Origin: an uncultured Pelagibacteraceae bacterium
GTDB taxonomy: Bacteria > Pseudomonadota > Alphaproteobacteria > Pelagibacterales > Pelagibacteraceae
DNA: 43,414 nt
Assembly: GCA_902597695.1 (NCBI GenBank)
Contig: CACJYH010000004.1
Location: 1 to 43,414 of the forward strand
Direction of reading: 5' to 3'
Below are positions 17,272 through 25,732 of the stretch, in pieces. The notes beneath the pieces were generated by a model. It was given only the letters and a program-made list of their open reading frames with translations, was not told the DNA's origin and did not search any database. Numbering within the stretch: the stretch's first letter is position 1; every line of letters begins with the position of its first letter. Made by a program: the position numbers and the translations under genes.

Positions 17272-17899
17272 AGACATCATATATTTCATCATCAATTGTA
17301 GCATTGAAAGAAATAGATCGTCTTTCTTCATCAGTTCCTTTAAATGGAAAAACAGTATGCATTAAATAATTTGGAAATAAATAAAAATCACCGACTTCAG
17401 GAATAATGTTATAAGTAGAGGGGCAAGTAAACATTCTTGAGCCATGAATTAATTGTAAATTTCCACCTCTATAATTAATTTCCTTTTTTTTTTGTACACT
17501 ATCACCTAGAATCTTAGGAACTTTTAGAAATCCAGCTCCGGAAATATGACCCCCGTGCCAATGAGTGGGATTATATTCATTTTTAAACTGTCTCACCACC
17601 CACGTTTTTAACAGATTAAATTTGGAAATTTTTTTTCCTTCATTAAGTTCTGTATAAATCTTTGAGCAATTTGCTAAAAAATCTAACCATCCTGATGACT
17701 TTACAAATTCAATTTCTAATAAAAACTCTTGTGTAACATCTCCTACTAGTTTTTCTCCATAATTTAATTTTTCTACTTTAGATTTATTTTTTACTGTATT
17801 GTCAATATATTCATTTAATTTTTCTATAATTTCATCTGGAATTTTCACCCTTAAAACTGCTGGTCCTAATACTCTTAAATTTTTGTATTTAATTTCCAT
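17261..17899 (-). CDS. Putative 2-oxoglutarate/Fe(II)-dependent oxygenase
   Basis: The 212-residue protein has the elements of the uncharacterised 2OG-Fe(II) oxygenase group: a HWHGGHISGAGFLKVP block at 113-128 carrying the first iron ligands, GGNLQLIHGS near 145, VGDFYLFPNYLMHTVFPF at 169-186 with the distal histidine H181, and R193/R194 before SISFNA, the likely 2-oxoglutarate contact. Substrate unknown. It lies between hisI (4 bases upstream) and the DUF2237 gene (overlapping), without an evident link to histidine synthesis. Confidence 0.8.
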   Translation of the reverse strand: MEIKYKNLRVLGPAVLRVKIPDEIIEKLNEYIDNTVKNKSKVEKLNYGEKLVGDVTQEFLLEIEFVKSSGWLDFLANCSKIYTELNEGKKISKFNLLKTWVVRQFKNEYNPTHWHGGHISGAGFLKVPKILGDSVQKKKEINYRGGNLQLIHGSRMFTCPSTYNIIPEVGDFYLFPNYLMHTVFPFKGTDEERRSISFNATIDDEIYDVYGK

Positions 17900-17903
17900 C
17901 TAA

Positions 17904-18371
17904 CTATATTTTAGTAGGGTTAGGTTGACCCTTATAAACTTTTTCAGGATCAAATTTTTTTTCTTTTTCTGTAAATTTCATCTGTACTTCTCGTCCATTT
18001 TTAATTGGTCCAAGTGGAATAGATCTATAAAAACAAGATCGATAACCCACATGACAGCTAGCGCCATCACCAATATCAACAGTTAACCAAATAGAATCTT
18101 GGTCATCGTCAATTTTGATTTCAGTTACTTTTTGAACAAAACCACTTGTTTTACCTTTATGCCAGATAGCTTTTCTTGATCTGCTGTAATAATGAGCCTC
18201 TTTTGTTTCGATAGTTCTTTTTAACGCTTCAACATTCATATAACCATGCATTAAAATTTCTTTTGTTTGATAACACATTGTAATAACAGGAATTAATCCA
18301 TCATTATCAAATTTAGGAGAAAGTAGATCCCCTTCTTCAATTTCCAGCACATTTTCTCTTTTTTTGAACAT
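17904..18371 (-). CDS. hisI: Phosphoribosyl-AMP cyclohydrolase
   Basis: HisI opens the adenine ring of phosphoribosyl-AMP in the third step of histidine synthesis. The 155-residue protein shows the whole conserved core: ITMCYQTKEILMHGYMN, HYYSRSRKAIWHKGKTSG (substrate and metal region) and DGASCHVGYRSCFYR with the zinc cysteines. It is the stand-alone form (no HisE domain), with a longer C-terminal tail. First gene of a three-gene minus-strand unit and divergent from folE across a 76-base gap. Confidence 0.96.
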   Translation of the reverse strand: MFKKRENVLEIEEGDLLSPKFDNDGLIPVITMCYQTKEILMHGYMNVEALKRTIETKEAHYYSRSRKAIWHKGKTSGFVQKVTEIKIDDDQDSIWLTVDIGDGASCHVGYRSCFYRSIPLGPIKNGREVQMKFTEKEKKFDPEKVYKGQPNPTKI

Positions 18372-18447
18372 ATTCGGTGATTATGTAGCACATATCTAGA
18401 TATATTAAATATTTTAAAAATACGCATTTATAGGTATAAAACCCACC

Positions 18448-19062
18448 ATGAAATTAGTTAAAGATATAGATAATAATCAAAATTCTAAAAAGATTTCTGA
18501 TAAGGAAGCTGAAGAAGCTTTTAAAACTATTTTAGCTTGGATGGGTGAAGATCCAAGTAGAGAAGGATTATTGGAAACACCTAAAAGAGTGGTTAAAGCA
18601 TTCAAAGAATATTTCAAAGGTTATAAAGAAGATCCTATCCAGGTATTAGATAAAACTTTTGGTGATGTCGATGGGTATGATGACATGGTTATTCAAAAGA
18701 ATATTTCTGTTCAAAGTCATTGTGAGCATCATATGGCACCTATTATAGGTAAAGCTCATGTGGCTTACATTCCCAATGAAAGAGTTGTTGGATTAAGTAA
18801 ATTGGCAAGAGTTGTTGAGGTTTTTTCAAAAAGATTGCAAACTCAGGAAAGATTAACTATGCAAATTGCGAATACACTTATGGAGGCTTTGGACGCTAAA
18901 GGTGTAGCAGTTACTATAGACTCAACTCATCAATGTATGACTATGAGAGGAATTAAAAAAGAACAAGCAACAACAGTTACAAATTATTATTTAGGTCAAT
19001 TCAAAGAAGATTTAAGTTATCAAAACAGATATTTAAGGTTAATTAGCAATTCAAAAGATTAA
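18448..19062 (+). CDS. folE: GTP cyclohydrolase I
   Basis: FolE converts GTP to dihydroneopterin triphosphate, the entry to tetrahydrofolate synthesis. The 204-residue protein contains the catalytic zinc motifs HCEHHMAPIIGKAHVAYIP and STHQCMTMRG plus the GLSKLARVVEVFSKRLQTQERLT block. A TATAAA at 18435-18440 lies only 7 bases before the ATG, so the mRNA could be nearly leaderless. An AcuI-like gene follows after 2 bases. Folate supply fits the many folate-dependent demethylation genes in the window, though no direct link is shown. Confidence 0.97.
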   Translation: MKLVKDIDNNQNSKKISDKEAEEAFKTILAWMGEDPSREGLLETPKRVVKAFKEYFKGYKEDPIQVLDKTFGDVDGYDDMVIQKNISVQSHCEHHMAPIIGKAHVAYIPNERVVGLSKLARVVEVFSKRLQTQERLTMQIANTLMEALDAKGVAVTIDSTHQCMTMRGIKKEQATTVTNYYLGQFKEDLSYQNRYLRLISNSKD

Positions 19063-19064
19063 AT

Positions 19065-20066
19065 GTGTCAAATCAATTTAAAGCATTAGTTTTAAATCAA
19101 GAAGGTGACAACTTTACAAGAGAAGTAAAATCAGTAGATAGAAGTTTTTTAAAACATGGTGATGTCACTATCAAAGTAGATTATTCAGATCTTAATTTTA
19201 AAGATGGAATGATTTTAAAAAACGGCGGAAGATTAGTAAAAGAATTTCCTCACATTCCTGGAATTGATTTTTCAGGAACTGTTGTTGACAGTGAAAATTC
19301 AAAGTTTAAGTCAGGTGATCAAGTAATTTTAACCGGGTTTAGAGTTGGAGAAATCTTTTATGGTGGTTACTCACAAATGGCAAAAGTCAATGGTGATTTT
19401 TTAATAAAGAAACCGGATGACCTAACAAGTAAGCAAGCAATGATTTTAGGAACTGCAGGCTTCACTTCTTTGATGGCAGCATTTGCAATTAAAGCAAGAG
19501 AAGAAATATTACTTGGTTCAAAAGTAAATGATGTTTTAGTTACCGGAGCATCAGGGGGAGTTGGAAGTATTGCGGTAATGATACTAAATAAAATGGGATA
19601 CAATGTAACAGCTGTTTCAGGCAAAGACTCAAAAGCAGATTATCTTAAATCGTTAGGTGCTAAAAATGTTATAAATCGTAGAGAATTTGATAAAGATCCT
19701 AAGCTCATAGATAAGGGTCTATGGGACGGAGTAGTTGATACAGTCGGTGGAAAAATTTTAGCAAATGCAATTGTTCAAACGAATTCAAATGGAATTATTG
19801 CAGTCTGTGGTAATGCTAGTACTAATGAGCTTAATACTAATGTTATTCCATTTATGTTACGAGGAATAAAACTTTGGGGAATGGACTCTGCTAATTGCAG
19901 TATCAAAAGAAGAGAATTTATTTGGGGTGAAGCAGCAAAACTAATTGACTTTAATTTAATAGAAAAATCAGTTCAAACAGTAAGCTTGGAGGAGTTAATT
20001 GAAACTTATCCTAAAATATTAAAAGGTGAAATTTCTGGGAGAGTTTTAGTTGATTTAAATAAATAA
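19065..20066 (+). CDS. MDR-family quinone oxidoreductase-like / acryloyl-CoA reductase (AcuI type)
   Basis: The 333-residue protein is a zinc-free medium-chain dehydrogenase/reductase of the YhdH/AcuI branch: KVDYSDLNFKDGMIL near residue 36, FPHIPGIDFSGTV near 62, TGASGGVGSIAVMIL (NADPH loop) near 161, and GFTSLMAA near 130. AcuI reduces acryloyl-CoA from DMSP cleavage or 3-hydroxypropionate routes. The frame has only a GTG start at 19065, whose G is the last base of an out-of-frame ATG (ATGTG). It follows folE by 2 bases and overlaps lysR by one. Family sure, substrate tentative. Confidence 0.85.
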   Translation: MSNQFKALVLNQEGDNFTREVKSVDRSFLKHGDVTIKVDYSDLNFKDGMILKNGGRLVKEFPHIPGIDFSGTVVDSENSKFKSGDQVILTGFRVGEIFYGGYSQMAKVNGDFLIKKPDDLTSKQAMILGTAGFTSLMAAFAIKAREEILLGSKVNDVLVTGASGGVGSIAVMILNKMGYNVTAVSGKDSKADYLKSLGAKNVINRREFDKDPKLIDKGLWDGVVDTVGGKILANAIVQTNSNGIIAVCGNASTNELNTNVIPFMLRGIKLWGMDSANCSIKRREFIWGEAAKLIDFNLIEKSVQTVSLEELIETYPKILKGEISGRVLVDLNK

Positions 20067-20959
20067 TGGATTGGGATAAACTTAAGATTTTTCATGCAGT
20101 AGCGGAGGCAGGAAGTTTTACTAATGCCACTGTCAATTTAAACCTTAGTCAATCTGCAATTAGTAGACAAATTCAATCTTTAGAACAGGATCTAAAAGTT
20201 CAGTTATTTGAAAGACATGCAAGAGGACTCACACTCACAGAAAACGGAGAATATGTTTTTAAGACTGCTCATGAAGTAATTAGCAAATTAAAAGAAGTTG
20301 AAACATCTCTAGGAGATCAGAAAAATAAACCTACTGGCAAATTAACAATTACGACAGTTAGAAGTTTTGGTACACATTGGTTAACACCAAGAATTGAAGA
20401 ATTTATGCGTTTAAACCCTGAAGTAGAAATAGAACTTATTTTTGAGGACAAAGAGTTAGATTTGAGTACCAGACAAGCTGATATTGGTATTTTTATGAGA
20501 AGACCAAAACAACTTAATTATATTCAAAAAAAGTTGATTGATCTTAAGTACTTTATATATGGTTCAAATAAGTACTTAGAGAAACATGGTATGCCTAAGA
20601 CCTTGGGTGATTTAAATAAACATAAATTTATATCTTTTGGCAAAGGGGCACCATCACCAGTTTATAATCCAGATTGGGCGCTAAAATTAGGAATGCATGA
20701 TGGTAAAAAGCGAAAGCCGATTATGAAGGTAAATAGCGTAATGGGACTGCTTTTAGCAGTAGAAGCTGGTGTTGGTTTAGCTGCATTACCAGAATATCTT
20801 GTCAGTAATTCAAGAAATATAATTAAAGTTCTCCCAAAATCAGAGGGACCAATTACGGAAGCACACTTTGTGTATCCACAATCACTAAAAAACACAGCTA
20901 GAGTTACAGCTTTTAGAAATTTCTTATTTAGCAAAATAGGCGACTGGAAATCTCAATAG
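20066..20959 (+). CDS. LysR-type transcriptional regulator
   Basis: The 297-residue protein has the LysR winged-helix start (DKLKIFHAVAEAGSFTNATV, then LSQSAISRQIQSLEQDL and LFERHARGLTLTENG, residues 4-71) and a periplasmic-binding-fold effector domain (about 90-295). The start shares one base with the AcuI-like gene stop, so it is probably autogenously linked to folE-acuI-like expression; the neighbouring gene is a plausible target. The inducer is not readable. Confidence 0.93.
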   Translation: MDWDKLKIFHAVAEAGSFTNATVNLNLSQSAISRQIQSLEQDLKVQLFERHARGLTLTENGEYVFKTAHEVISKLKEVETSLGDQKNKPTGKLTITTVRSFGTHWLTPRIEEFMRLNPEVEIELIFEDKELDLSTRQADIGIFMRRPKQLNYIQKKLIDLKYFIYGSNKYLEKHGMPKTLGDLNKHKFISFGKGAPSPVYNPDWALKLGMHDGKKRKPIMKVNSVMGLLLAVEAGVGLAALPEYLVSNSRNIIKVLPKSEGPITEAHFVYPQSLKNTARVTAFRNFLFSKIGDWKSQ

Positions 20960-20978
20960 ACTGCGACACTATTGCGAT

Positions 20979-21009
20979 TGATAATCATTCTCAATGAGAA
21001 TAGTTCTCA
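20979..21009 (+). promoter_or_regulatory. Tandem Fur-type iron boxes upstream of the ferric-iron ABC transporter
   Basis: TGATAAT-C-ATTCTCA (20979-20993) and TGAGAAT-A-GTTCTCA (20995-21009) are two adjacent 7-1-7 elements close to the Fur consensus TGATAAT-x-ATTATCA; a third, overlapping perfect 7-1-7 palindrome ATTCTCA-A-TGAGAAT spans 20987-21001, and another half-site ATTCTCATT follows. They lie 45 to 75 bases before the iron-binding protein gene. This is the clearest regulatory sequence in the window and predicts iron repression of the operon. Confidence 0.85.
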
Positions 21010-21053
21010 TTCTCATTAAATCATGTGGAAGAACTAAGAATAACGGAGAATAA

Positions 21054-22082
21054 ATGAGGAAGATATCAATTATAACGTTAATCTTTTCAGTAATTGCATC
21101 ATCATTCGCAATTGCTAACGAGGTTAATGTTTTCAATGCAAGACATTATAAAGCTGATTCTGAGCTTTATTCTAAGTTTACAAATATGACTGGGATTAAA
21201 GTTAATTTGATAAACGGAAAATCAGGTGCTTTAGAAAAAAGAATCATAAGTGAAGGTGCAGACTCTTCTGCCGACTTATACATTACTGCTGATGCAGGTA
21301 GATGTGGTGCAATGGATGCAAAAGGTGCACTTCAAGGTGGTTTAACATCTGCAGCAATTAAAGACGCTGTTCCAAAAAGTTTTAGAACAAACAAGTGGGT
21401 TGGAATCGCAAAAAGAGCAAGAATAATTTATTACTCACCAGAAAGAGTAACTGGTGCTGAATTATCTGGAATGACTTATGAAGGTCTAGCTGATCCAAAA
21501 TGGAAAGGTAGATTAGTAATTAGAAAATCAAGCAACATATATAACAAATCTCTTGTAGCATCTTTGATTAAAAATAATGGAAAAGCTGCAACAGCAGCAT
21601 GGGCTGAAGGAGTTGTTGCCAACATGGCAAGAACACCAACAGGTAATGATAGAGCACAAATAATGGCAGTCGCAGCGGGTGAAGCTGACATTGCGGTAGC
21701 TAATACTTACTACTTAGCTCTTATGTTATCTGGTAAAAAAGGTGCGGAGCAACAGGAAGCTGCAAAAAAAGTTAAAGCTTTCTTTCCTAATCAAAATGAT
21801 AGAGGAACGCACATGAATGTTAGTTGTGCTGCTTTAGTAAAAGGCGCACCTAACAAAGCTAACGCTGTTAAACTTGTAGAGTTTTTATTAACTCCAGAGT
21901 CTCAAGAGCATTTTACAAATAATACTTTTGAGTTCCCAATGATTGATGGTGTTTCACCAAGTCCATTAGTGGTCAATAATTTAGGATTAGATTTCAAACA
22001 AGATATGAAAACTAAATTAGCTTCTTATGGAAAAAATCAAGCTGCTGCAGTAGAAGTAATGACAGCTGCTGGTTGGAAGTAA
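21054..22082 (+). CDS. Ferric-iron ABC transporter, periplasmic substrate-binding protein
   Basis: The 342-residue protein has a cleavable signal peptide (ending about SFAIANE) and the FbpA/FutA/IdiA-type fold: VFNARHYKADSELYSKFTNMTG at the N-terminus, ADLYITADAGRC near residue 83, RARIIYYSPE near 122, and the paired tyrosines ANTYYLALM near 221 that bind Fe(III). It delivers ferric iron to the permease encoded downstream. Preceded by tandem Fur-type boxes and a GGAG ribosome site. A 56-codon cysteine gene and a stem-loop separate it from the permease. Confidence 0.94.
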   Translation: MRKISIITLIFSVIASSFAIANEVNVFNARHYKADSELYSKFTNMTGIKVNLINGKSGALEKRIISEGADSSADLYITADAGRCGAMDAKGALQGGLTSAAIKDAVPKSFRTNKWVGIAKRARIIYYSPERVTGAELSGMTYEGLADPKWKGRLVIRKSSNIYNKSLVASLIKNNGKAATAAWAEGVVANMARTPTGNDRAQIMAVAAGEADIAVANTYYLALMLSGKKGAEQQEAAKKVKAFFPNQNDRGTHMNVSCAALVKGAPNKANAVKLVEFLLTPESQEHFTNNTFEFPMIDGVSPSPLVVNNLGLDFKQDMKTKLASYGKNQAAAVEVMTAAGWK

Positions 22083-22085
22083 CCA

Positions 22086-22256
22086 ATGGAAGAAAAAAAG
22101 AAATTTATTTCTGAAGTTGATTTAAATAAGTCTTCCAAAGCATGTTCTCCATGCAGTTTGGAGTGTGAAAAAATCAACAAAAGAGTAAATAACAGAAAGG
22201 TTTCAGAAATTAAAACTGAGGAGGTTCCGTATATCCTAAAAGTATTTGATTTTTGA
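22086..22256 (+). CDS. 56-residue cysteine-motif microprotein in the iron transport operon
   Basis: An ATG 3 bases after the iron-binding protein stop opens 56 codons ending with TGA at 22256. The product is charged and soluble, with one compact cluster C20-x2-C23-x3-C27 (KACSPCSLECEK) and no hydrophobic segment or signal peptide, so it should stay in the cytoplasm. I do not recognise a family. Position between the binding protein and the stem-loop before the permease suggests an iron-related role (metal or cluster binding, sensing), which is inference. Confidence 0.65.
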   Translation: MEEKKKFISEVDLNKSSKACSPCSLECEKINKRVNNRKVSEIKTEEVPYILKVFDF

Positions 22257-22267
22257 TTTTTCTAGGT

Positions 22268-22312
22268 GTTCAAGTGCCTTAGTTAAGTTGTCTCCTTACT
22301 AAGGCCTTGAAC
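22268..22312 (+). promoter_or_regulatory. Long intercistronic stem-loop between iron-binding protein and permease genes
   Basis: GTTCAAG (22268) pairs with CTTGAAC (to 22312), GCCTTAG with CTAAGGC and TAAG with CTTA, separated by single unpaired T bases; 18 base pairs close a 7-base loop TTGTCTC (22288-22294). No U-run follows, so it is less likely a full terminator than an mRNA-stabilising or partial stop element that keeps the binding protein more abundant than the permease. Confidence 0.75.
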
Positions 22313-22348
22313 ATAATACTTTCACGTTTATAAGGCGGATTATAAATT

Positions 22349-23968
22349 ATGAGAATAAATTTTTGGTATATATCTTCTTTTGCAATTTCATTATTTGTAA
22401 TTATTCCAATTTTAACTGTCTTTTCTAGCTTTTTTGATAATACCTCTAATTACTTTCAAGTATTAAAAGATACTTTTTTAATGGAGTATATTTTTAATTC
22501 CCTAATCTTATTGGTGAGTGTTTTAATTTTAACTTTTTTTATAGGGACAGGATCAGCTTACTTAGTTTCATTTTTTAATTTTCCGTTTAGTAATTTTTTT
22601 AAATGGGCACTAATTCTATCTTTTGCTGTACCCCCTTATATCTATGCGTATTCTTTAACAGCTTTTTTTGAAAATTATGGAACCGCCTATACTATTCTAA
22701 AAAATTTATTTGGTGAGGGTAATTACAACCAAAGCATTCCTAAATTTGATGGTTTGTTAGGTGTAGTATTATCAATTTCTTTTTCACTTTATGCCTACGT
22801 TTATATTCTGGCTAGAGCGTCATTTTTATATCAATCACAAAACATTATTGATTTGGGAAAAAACCTAGGGTTTACAAAATTTAAGGCCTTTTATTCAATT
22901 ATTCTCCCAGCAGCACGGCCTGCTATAGTTGCTGGTTTATCGCTAGTGGCTATGGAAACACTAGCTGAATTTGGTGCAGTAGATTTCTTCTCAATAAATA
23001 CATTAACAACGGGTATTTATAATTCATGGATTGCTTTTGATGATTTAGCATTTGCAAATCAATTATCTTTCTTTTTATTGTTATTTATTTTTGCACTTTT
23101 TATCTTAGAAAATTTATCGAGAAAAAATGCTAAATATCACTTCAATACCAAGGCAGGATTTAAACAAAAACAAAAAATACAACTTTCAGGTAAAAAAGCT
23201 TTTTTAGCTTTTTCTTTTTGTTTTTTAATATTCTTTTTAAGCTTTTTATTTCCGCTTAGTCAGATGATGTATTGGACAATTAAATTTCCAGAAAACTTGT
23301 TTGATTTAAAAATCTTAGATTTATTAATGAATACTCTTTATCTAGTAATTTTATCAAGTCTGCTTTTGATAATATTTGGTTTGGTTTCCAATTATGGAAA
23401 TAGAGTAAATAAAAATAAAACGTTAAATATTTTATCCACATTATCTATTTCAGGTTATGCAATTCCTGGAGTAATTTTAGCTGTAGCGTTCATAACCTTT
23501 ATTGCATGGTTTGATGATAGTGTGATTAAAAATTTGGGTTTTGTTTCTATCAAAAAAGTTTTTATAGGATCAATTCTTGGATTAGTGCTTGTATACTTTA
23601 TTAGATTTTATTCACTTGCATACAATGGAATTAAATCAGGCTATGAGAAAATCAATATTTCAGTTGATGAAAGCTCATATTTACTTGGTTACTCAAAAAG
23701 AAAAACGTTTATGAATATTCATATTCCTTTTTTGAGAAATTCTTTATTGTTTGTTGGAATATTAGTCTCTTTAGAAATAATAAGAGAACTACCAATTACT
23801 CTCATTTTAAGACCTTTTAATTTTGAAACTTTTGCAACAACAGCTTATATCTCTGCATCAGAAGATTTACTTGAGGCTGCTGCGGTACCTTCATTATTTT
23901 TGATTTTGATTGCAACTTTCTTCATAATTGTTACATCTAAATATATTTTAAGAGATAATAATGGCTAA
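22349..23968 (+). CDS. Ferric-iron ABC transporter permease (fused double-domain)
   Basis: The 539-residue protein is a two-domain binding-protein-dependent permease of the FbpB/AfuB/SfuB type with about 12 membrane helices. Each half carries an EAA loop: DLGKNLGFTKFKAFYSIILPAARPAI near residue 170 and DESSYLLGYSKRKTFMNIHIPFLRNS near 440, where the ATPase docks. It moves Fe(III) across the inner membrane. The gene starts 37 bases after a long stem-loop and overlaps the ATPase gene by 8 bases. Confidence 0.93.
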   Translation: MRINFWYISSFAISLFVIIPILTVFSSFFDNTSNYFQVLKDTFLMEYIFNSLILLVSVLILTFFIGTGSAYLVSFFNFPFSNFFKWALILSFAVPPYIYAYSLTAFFENYGTAYTILKNLFGEGNYNQSIPKFDGLLGVVLSISFSLYAYVYILARASFLYQSQNIIDLGKNLGFTKFKAFYSIILPAARPAIVAGLSLVAMETLAEFGAVDFFSINTLTTGIYNSWIAFDDLAFANQLSFFLLLFIFALFILENLSRKNAKYHFNTKAGFKQKQKIQLSGKKAFLAFSFCFLIFFLSFLFPLSQMMYWTIKFPENLFDLKILDLLMNTLYLVILSSLLLIIFGLVSNYGNRVNKNKTLNILSTLSISGYAIPGVILAVAFITFIAWFDDSVIKNLGFVSIKKVFIGSILGLVLVYFIRFYSLAYNGIKSGYEKINISVDESSYLLGYSKRKTFMNIHIPFLRNSLLFVGILVSLEIIRELPITLILRPFNFETFATTAYISASEDLLEAAAVPSLFLILIATFFIIVTSKYILRDNNG

Positions 23969-25022
23969 AAATTTTTTTGAAGTTAACAACGTTGATTTTA
24001 ATGTAGGTAACAAAACTAAAGTTAAAAACGTTTCTTTTGCAATTGAAAATCAAGGTGACGTAATATGTCTTTTAGGTCCTTCTGGAATTGGAAAAACTAC
24101 AATCTTAAGAACGATTGCGGGTTTAGAAAAATTAAAAAAGGGATCAATCATATTAAATGGAAAAACTTTATCTTCTGAAAATATTAACTTAGAGCCAGAG
24201 GAAAGAAATGTTTCACTTGCTTTTCAAGATAACAGCCTATTTCCACATTACACTATTGAAAAAAATATTTCGCTTGGTTCTGAAAGAAACAAGGAAAAAA
24301 AAGAGAAAAAAATTAGTTTAAAGGAGATAGTAGATTTATTAGATATATTTCACATTCTGAATAAATATCCGCATGAAGTAAGTGCTGGTGAAGCCCAAAG
24401 AGCCTCATTAGCAAGATCATTAATAATGCAGCCAGACTTGTTGTTACTTGATGAGCCATTATCAAATGTAGATCAAAGTTTTAAAGAAGAAATCCAAGTA
24501 AGATTAAAAAAAATTTTAAATAAATTAAAGATCACAACAATCATTGTTACTCATGACTCTTATGAGGCATTTTATTTAGGATCTAAATGCGGAATAATTT
24601 TAAATCAAGAACTGAAACAATTTGATGATCCTTACAAGGTTTATCATTTGCCAAATTCTATCGAAGTAGTAAATTTTTTAAATAGAGGAATTTTAGTTCC
24701 AGCAAAGGTGACTGGAAAAAATACTTTAGAAAACTGGGATTTGGGTACTATTGAAGGGAATTTTATAAAAGAGTATCCAGAAGGTGCCAATGTCCAATTA
24801 TTACTTCAGCCAGAAGATTTAGAGCATGATGATACAAGTAATTTAAAACTTGAGGTAGTTGATCGAAAATTTAGAGGCACTAATTTTATTTATACTCTTA
24901 GAGCTCCAAGCAACACTTTAATTCCAGTATTTGTTCACTCACACCATATACATCAACATGAAGTTGATGAAAAATTTGGTATCAAAAGACCAATTCATAT
25001 TGATCATATAGTTTGCTTCTAA
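23961..25022 (+). CDS. Ferric-iron ABC transporter ATP-binding protein
   Basis: The 353-residue ATPase has Walker A GPSGIGKT (39-46), the Q-loop LAFQDNSLFPHYT near 90, a variant signature VSAGEAQRASLARSL near 137, Walker B LLLLDEPLSNVD near 161 and the switch histidine in IVTHDSYEA. After about residue 230 there is a TOBE-like domain, as in FbpC/PotA-type ATPases. The 8-base overlap with the permease gene indicates coupled translation. It is the last clear iron gene; azlC follows after 17 bases. Confidence 0.94.
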   Translation: MAKNFFEVNNVDFNVGNKTKVKNVSFAIENQGDVICLLGPSGIGKTTILRTIAGLEKLKKGSIILNGKTLSSENINLEPEERNVSLAFQDNSLFPHYTIEKNISLGSERNKEKKEKKISLKEIVDLLDIFHILNKYPHEVSAGEAQRASLARSLIMQPDLLLLDEPLSNVDQSFKEEIQVRLKKILNKLKITTIIVTHDSYEAFYLGSKCGIILNQELKQFDDPYKVYHLPNSIEVVNFLNRGILVPAKVTGKNTLENWDLGTIEGNFIKEYPEGANVQLLLQPEDLEHDDTSNLKLEVVDRKFRGTNFIYTLRAPSNTLIPVFVHSHHIHQHEVDEKFGIKRPIHIDHIVCF

Positions 25023-25039
25023 TAAAAACCTTTTAGAAA

Positions 25040-25732
25040 ATGAAAAGTAACTTTAAAGTTTTTTTAAAGGGAATTGTCGATGTAAGCCCACTTATGATAC
25101 CAGTGGTCCCATTTGGTTTGATATTTGGCGTATTGGCTATTGATATTGGATTTACTCCAATTGAAACAATGGCAATGTCTTTAATAATTTTTGGTGGCGC
25201 TTCGCAAATAGTGTTATTGCAATTATTTTCAGGAGGAGCTTCATCTTTAGTAATAATAAGTTCTGTTGGGGCTGTTAATTCAAGACATTTACTTTATGGT
25301 GCAGTCGTATCCGAACATCTATCAGATTTAAAATTAATCTGGAAAATTATTATTTCATACTTTTTAATTGATCAAGCATTTGCAATTTCAAATGAATATT
25401 TGAAAAAAAATAAAGATAATAATAGATATTTTCACTTATTAGCTGGAGGAGTTACTTGTTGGGTAATATGGCAATTTACGACATTTTTAGGAATTATACT
25501 TGGAGCAGCAATTCCAGAAAAACTTGGTCTAAGTTTTGCGGTTCCTTTAACTTTTTTAGCCTTATTAGTTAATGACTTTAGAAAATTTATAAATGTGATT
25601 GTAATAATTATTTCAGGGTTGGTTGCTACATTTGGATACAATTATATCCCTTTTAAAGCATACGTCATAGTTGCTGCTTTAGCAGGGTTATTTACTGCAA
25701 TGATTTTAACAACGAAAAATAAAAAAGCATGA
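25040..25732 (+). CDS. azlC: AzlC family branched-chain amino acid exporter, large subunit
   Basis: AzlC and AzlD form an exporter for branched-chain amino acids or related compounds. The 230-residue protein has about six membrane segments and the family stretches VPFGLIFGVLAIDIGFTP, FGGASQIVLLQLFSGGAS and NSRHLLYGA near residue 87. Four bases of overlap (ATGA) with azlD support a two-component system. It lies 17 bases behind the iron ATPase gene, so it may be read from the Fur-controlled promoter. Confidence 0.92.
   Translation: MKSNFKVFLKGIVDVSPLMIPVVPFGLIFGVLAIDIGFTPIETMAMSLIIFGGASQIVLLQLFSGGASSLVIISSVGAVNSRHLLYGAVVSEHLSDLKLIWKIIISYFLIDQAFAISNEYLKKNKDNNRYFHLLAGGVTCWVIWQFTTFLGIILGAAIPEKLGLSFAVPLTFLALLVNDFRKFINVIVIIISGLVATFGYNYIPFKAYVIVAALAGLFTAMILTTKNKKA

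Noticed and set aside
17272..17331. Upstream extension of the DUF2237 gene
   Set aside because: It would overlap the preceding oxygenase gene by 71 bases and adds a methionine-rich stretch absent from the family.
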